Source: Actinobacteria bacterium UBA2272 (lineage in GTDB: Bacteria; Actinomycetota; Coriobacteriia; Anaerosomatales; Anaerosomataceae). From it: a DNA stretch of 64,000 nt. The stretch's first letter is position 1; each line of letters begins with the position of its first letter. The position numbers and the translations under genes are program-made. Below are positions 61,547-64,000 of the stretch, piece after piece. The notes beneath the pieces were generated by a model. It worked only from the letters and a program-made list of their open reading frames with translations, was not told the origin of the DNA and ran no database searches. The stretch spans positions 682,001 to 746,000 of the forward strand of contig DDXA01000004.1 of the NCBI GenBank assembly GCA_002347725.1, read 5' to 3'.

Positions 61547-64000
61547 GTGACTGAGCCTCTGATCGCATCAAGCGTGATGCCCATCGACATCGAGGACGAG
61601 CTTCGCTCATCGTTCCTTGAGTACGCGATGAGCGTCATCGTCGCCCGCGCGCTTCCCGATGTGCGTGACGGGCTCAAGCCCGTCCACCGGCGCATCCTCT
61701 ACGCGATGCACGAGTCAGGGCTCACGCCCACCCGTGCGTACAAGAAGTCCGCGTGGACCGTTGGTGAAGTCATCGGCAAGTATCACCCCCACGGCGACTC
61801 GGCCGTGTACGACACGATGGTGCGCATGGCGCAGGACTTCGCGATGCGCGCACCGCTCGTGGACGGTCACGGCAACTTCGGCTCCGTCGACGGTGACTCG
61901 GCAGCCGCCATGCGCTACACGGAGTCCCGCCTCGCGCGCCCCGCGATGGAGCTCCTGCGCGACCTGGAGAAGGAGACGGTCGACTTCGGGCCCAACTACG
62001 ACGAGTCGCTCACGGAGCCACTCGTTCTTCCCGCGCGCTACCCCAACCTGCTCGTGAACGGCTCGGCGGGTATCGCAGTGGGTATGGCCACGAACATCCC
62101 GCCACACAACCTAGCCGAGGTGATCGACGCCACAACCGCGCTCATCGACGACCCGGAGATCACGACCGAGGGCCTCATGGTCCACATGCCCGGGCCCGAC
62201 TTCCCCACGGGCGGCTCGATCATGGGGCGCGAGGGCATCCTCTCGGCCTACGAGACCGGGCGCGGCTCGATAAAGGTACGCGGCAAGGCGTACGCCGAGC
62301 AGACATCAACCGGCCGTATGCGCATCATCATCACCGAGATCCCTTACGCCGTGAACAAGTCCAAGCTCGTGCTCAAGATCGCCGAACTGGTGCGCGAGAA
62401 GAAGCTCCCCGAGATCTCCGACCTGCGTGACGAGTCGGACCGCAAGGGCATGCGTGTGGTCGTAGAGCTCAAGCAGGTCGCGATCCCGCAAGTCGTTCTC
62501 AACAAGTTGTACAAGCACACCCCGCTTGAGACCGGGATCGGCATCATCCAGCTGGCGCTTGTCGACGGAGTGCCCCGTGAGCTCCCCCTGAAGCAGATGC
62601 TCCACCACTATGTGGAGCATCAGAAGGACGTCATCGTCCGGCGTACGAAGTACGACCTGCGCAAGGCCGAGGAGCGGGCCCACATCCTCGAGGGTTACGT
62701 CATCGCGCTCGACAACATCGACGAGGTCATCAAGATCATTCGGGGAAGCGCCGACGACGCAGAGGCCAAGGCCGGCCTCATCGCCCGCTTCGGCCTGTCC
62801 GAGGCGCAGACCGACGCCATCCTCGAGATGCGCCTGCGCCGCCTGACCGGTCTCGAGCGCTCCAAGATCGAGGAGGAGCTCACCGACCTGCGCGAGAAGA
62901 TCGCCTGGTACACGAAGGTCCTCGGCGACATGGCACTGGTGCTGCAGATCATCAAGGATGAAATGGCCGAGATCCGCGAGAAGTACGGCAACCCGCGGCG
63001 AACCGAGATCTCGGGCGTTGCCCACGACCTCGATGTCGAGGACCTCATCGCCGAGGAGGACATGGTCGTCACCATCACGAAGGCCGGTTACGTCAAACGG
63101 CTGCCGGTGGCTACCTACCGTCAGCAGAAACGCGGCGGCAAGGGCATCTCGGGGGTGAGTCTGAAAGAGAGCGACTTCGTGGAGCACTTGTTCATCAGCT
63201 CCACACACGACTACGTGCTCTTCTTCTCCTCTCGCGGCAAGGTGTACCGGCTCAAGGTCCACGAGCTTCCCGTCGGCTCGCGCCATGCGCGCGGCACGGC
63301 CGTGGTGAACCTCCTGCCGTTCGGGCAGGACGAGCGGATCGCTGCCGTCATCACCACCCGCGACTTCCCGGAACTCGAGTACCTGCTGTTCGCCACCGCG
63401 CACGGCATGGTGAAGAAGACCGCGATCCAGGCGTACGACCGCAGCCGTCGCGACGGCATCATCGCCATCAACCTCCGCGACGACGACGAGCTCATCTCGG
63501 TGCGCCGCGTGCGTGACGGCGAGCGCGCGATGATGGTCTCGGCCGAGGGTAAGGCCATCCTGTGGGATGAGAGCGACGCGCGTCCTATGGGCCGCGACAC
63601 CATGGGCGTGCGAGGGATGAACGTCAAGGGAGACGATCGCGTGCTCGGCATGGAGATCGCACCTCCGGGTTCCGAGCTGTTCGTGGTGACCGAGCGCGGA
63701 TACGGGAAGCGTACGCCCGTCGACCAGTATCCGATCCAGAAGCGGGGCGGCATGGGCGTGAAGACGATCCAGGTGACCGCCAAGAAGGGTCGCCTTGCGG
63801 GCATGAAGATCGTCATGCCGGGCCACGAGCTCATGCTCATCTCGGAAGACGGCGTCGTCATCCGGGTGAAGGCCGAGGACATCAGCATGCTCGGCAGGTC
63901 CACGCAGGGCGTGAAGGTGATGAACGTCTGCGAGACCGATCGCGTCTCGGCGATCGCGCGCGTGGTCGCCAAGAAGAAGAAGCGCGCCGTGACCGTCGAG
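61547..64000 (+). CDS. gyrA: DNA gyrase subunit A (3' end cut)
   Basis: 818 codons visible, open to the right edge. GTG start with GAGGAG about 10 nt upstream. [30 protein letters not shown] opens the breakage domain; [15 protein letters not shown] is the quinolone region with Ser and Asp in the wild-type positions; the active Tyr is in AMRYTESRL. The GyrA box is [10 protein letters not shown], and several beta-pinwheel blades follow. The C-terminal end is outside the window. Confidence 0.97.
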   Translation, partial: MTEPLIASSVMPIDIEDELRSSFLEYAMSVIVARALPDVRDGLKPVHRRILYAMHESGLTPTRAYKKSAWTVGEVIGKYHPHGDSAVYDTMVRMAQDFAMRAPLVDGHGNFGSVDGDSAAAMRYTESRLARPAMELLRDLEKETVDFGPNYDESLTEPLVLPARYPNLLVNGSAGIAVGMATNIPPHNLAEVIDATTALIDDPEITTEGLMVHMPGPDFPTGGSIMGREGILSAYETGRGSIKVRGKAYAEQTSTGRMRIIITEIPYAVNKSKLVLKIAELVREKKLPEISDLRDESDRKGMRVVVELKQVAIPQVVLNKLYKHTPLETGIGIIQLALVDGVPRELPLKQMLHHYVEHQKDVIVRRTKYDLRKAEERAHILEGYVIALDNIDEVIKIIRGSADDAEAKAGLIARFGLSEAQTDAILEMRLRRLTGLERSKIEEELTDLREKIAWYTKVLGDMALVLQIIKDEMAEIREKYGNPRRTEISGVAHDLDVEDLIAEEDMVVTITKAGYVKRLPVATYRQQKRGGKGISGVSLKESDFVEHLFISSTHDYVLFFSSRGKVYRLKVHELPVGSRHARGTAVVNLLPFGQDERIAAVITTRDFPELEYLLFATAHGMVKKTAIQAYDRSRRDGIIAINLRDDDELISVRRVRDGERAMMVSAEGKAILWDESDARPMGRDTMGVRGMNVKGDDRVLGMEIAPPGSELFVVTERGYGKRTPVDQYPIQKRGGMGVKTIQVTAKKGRLAGMKIVMPGHELMLISEDGVVIRVKAEDISMLGRSTQGVKVMNVCETDRVSAIARVVAKKKKRAVTVE

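Overview
The window (about 65% GC by eye) is an origin-of-replication region from a high-GC Gram-positive anaerobe. Several things point to Actinomycetota, most likely a Coriobacteriia-type or neighbouring anaerobic lineage: a 6C-type small RNA (two hairpins with six-C loops), a PafB/PafC WYL pair, an actinobacterial-type SOS box, and anaerobe genes (hybrid-cluster protein, rubrerythrin, FeoAB, iron-sulfur L-serine dehydratase, multiheme cytochromes). The exact taxon cannot be fixed from sequence reading alone. No transposase, integrase, prophage or CRISPR array was seen.

Origin and right end (about 49-64 kb). rpmH-rnpA-yidD-yidC-jag, then rsmG-parA-parB, run leftward. A 274-residue ATPase/helix-turn-helix protein, dnaA, dnaN, recF, dciA, gyrB, a small membrane protein and gyrA (cut by the right edge) run rightward. 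DnaA boxes lie on both sides of dnaA. The dnaA-dnaN gap has a box followed by a DnaA-trio-like tract, so it is the likely unwinding site. Two parS sites flank the start of rsmG.

Middle (about 20-49 kb). This holds AddAB recombination nuclease, a DinG-type exonuclease-helicase, PafBC, the 6C RNA, FeoAB with a tiny Cys-rich partner, the two halves of L-serine dehydratase, an orphan sensor kinase, D-Ala-D-Ala ligase, an HtrA protease, a pentaheme cytochrome, rubrerythrin and rlmN. Several products serve DNA-damage or redox stress.

Left part (about 1-20 kb). This holds a chemoreceptor (cut by the left edge), dnaB-rplI-DUF2232-rpsR-ssb-rpsF, an M23 peptidase under a perfect SOS box, tRNA-Gly, a paired TrkA module, a GGDEF protein, a CcsA-type cytochrome assembly gene, an M28 peptidase, a phosphoesterase, and a nitrosative/hydroxylamine-stress operon (YgbA-like protein, ferredoxin, Hcp, small cytochrome). 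That operon is divergent from a Crp/Fnr regulator, with a palindrome placed for class II activation.

The strongest leads are the SOS-controlled M23 peptidase, the 6C RNA, the ATPase-HTH protein wedged between oriC and dnaA, CXCH haem motifs in two separate cytochromes, and the detailed architecture of the origin.
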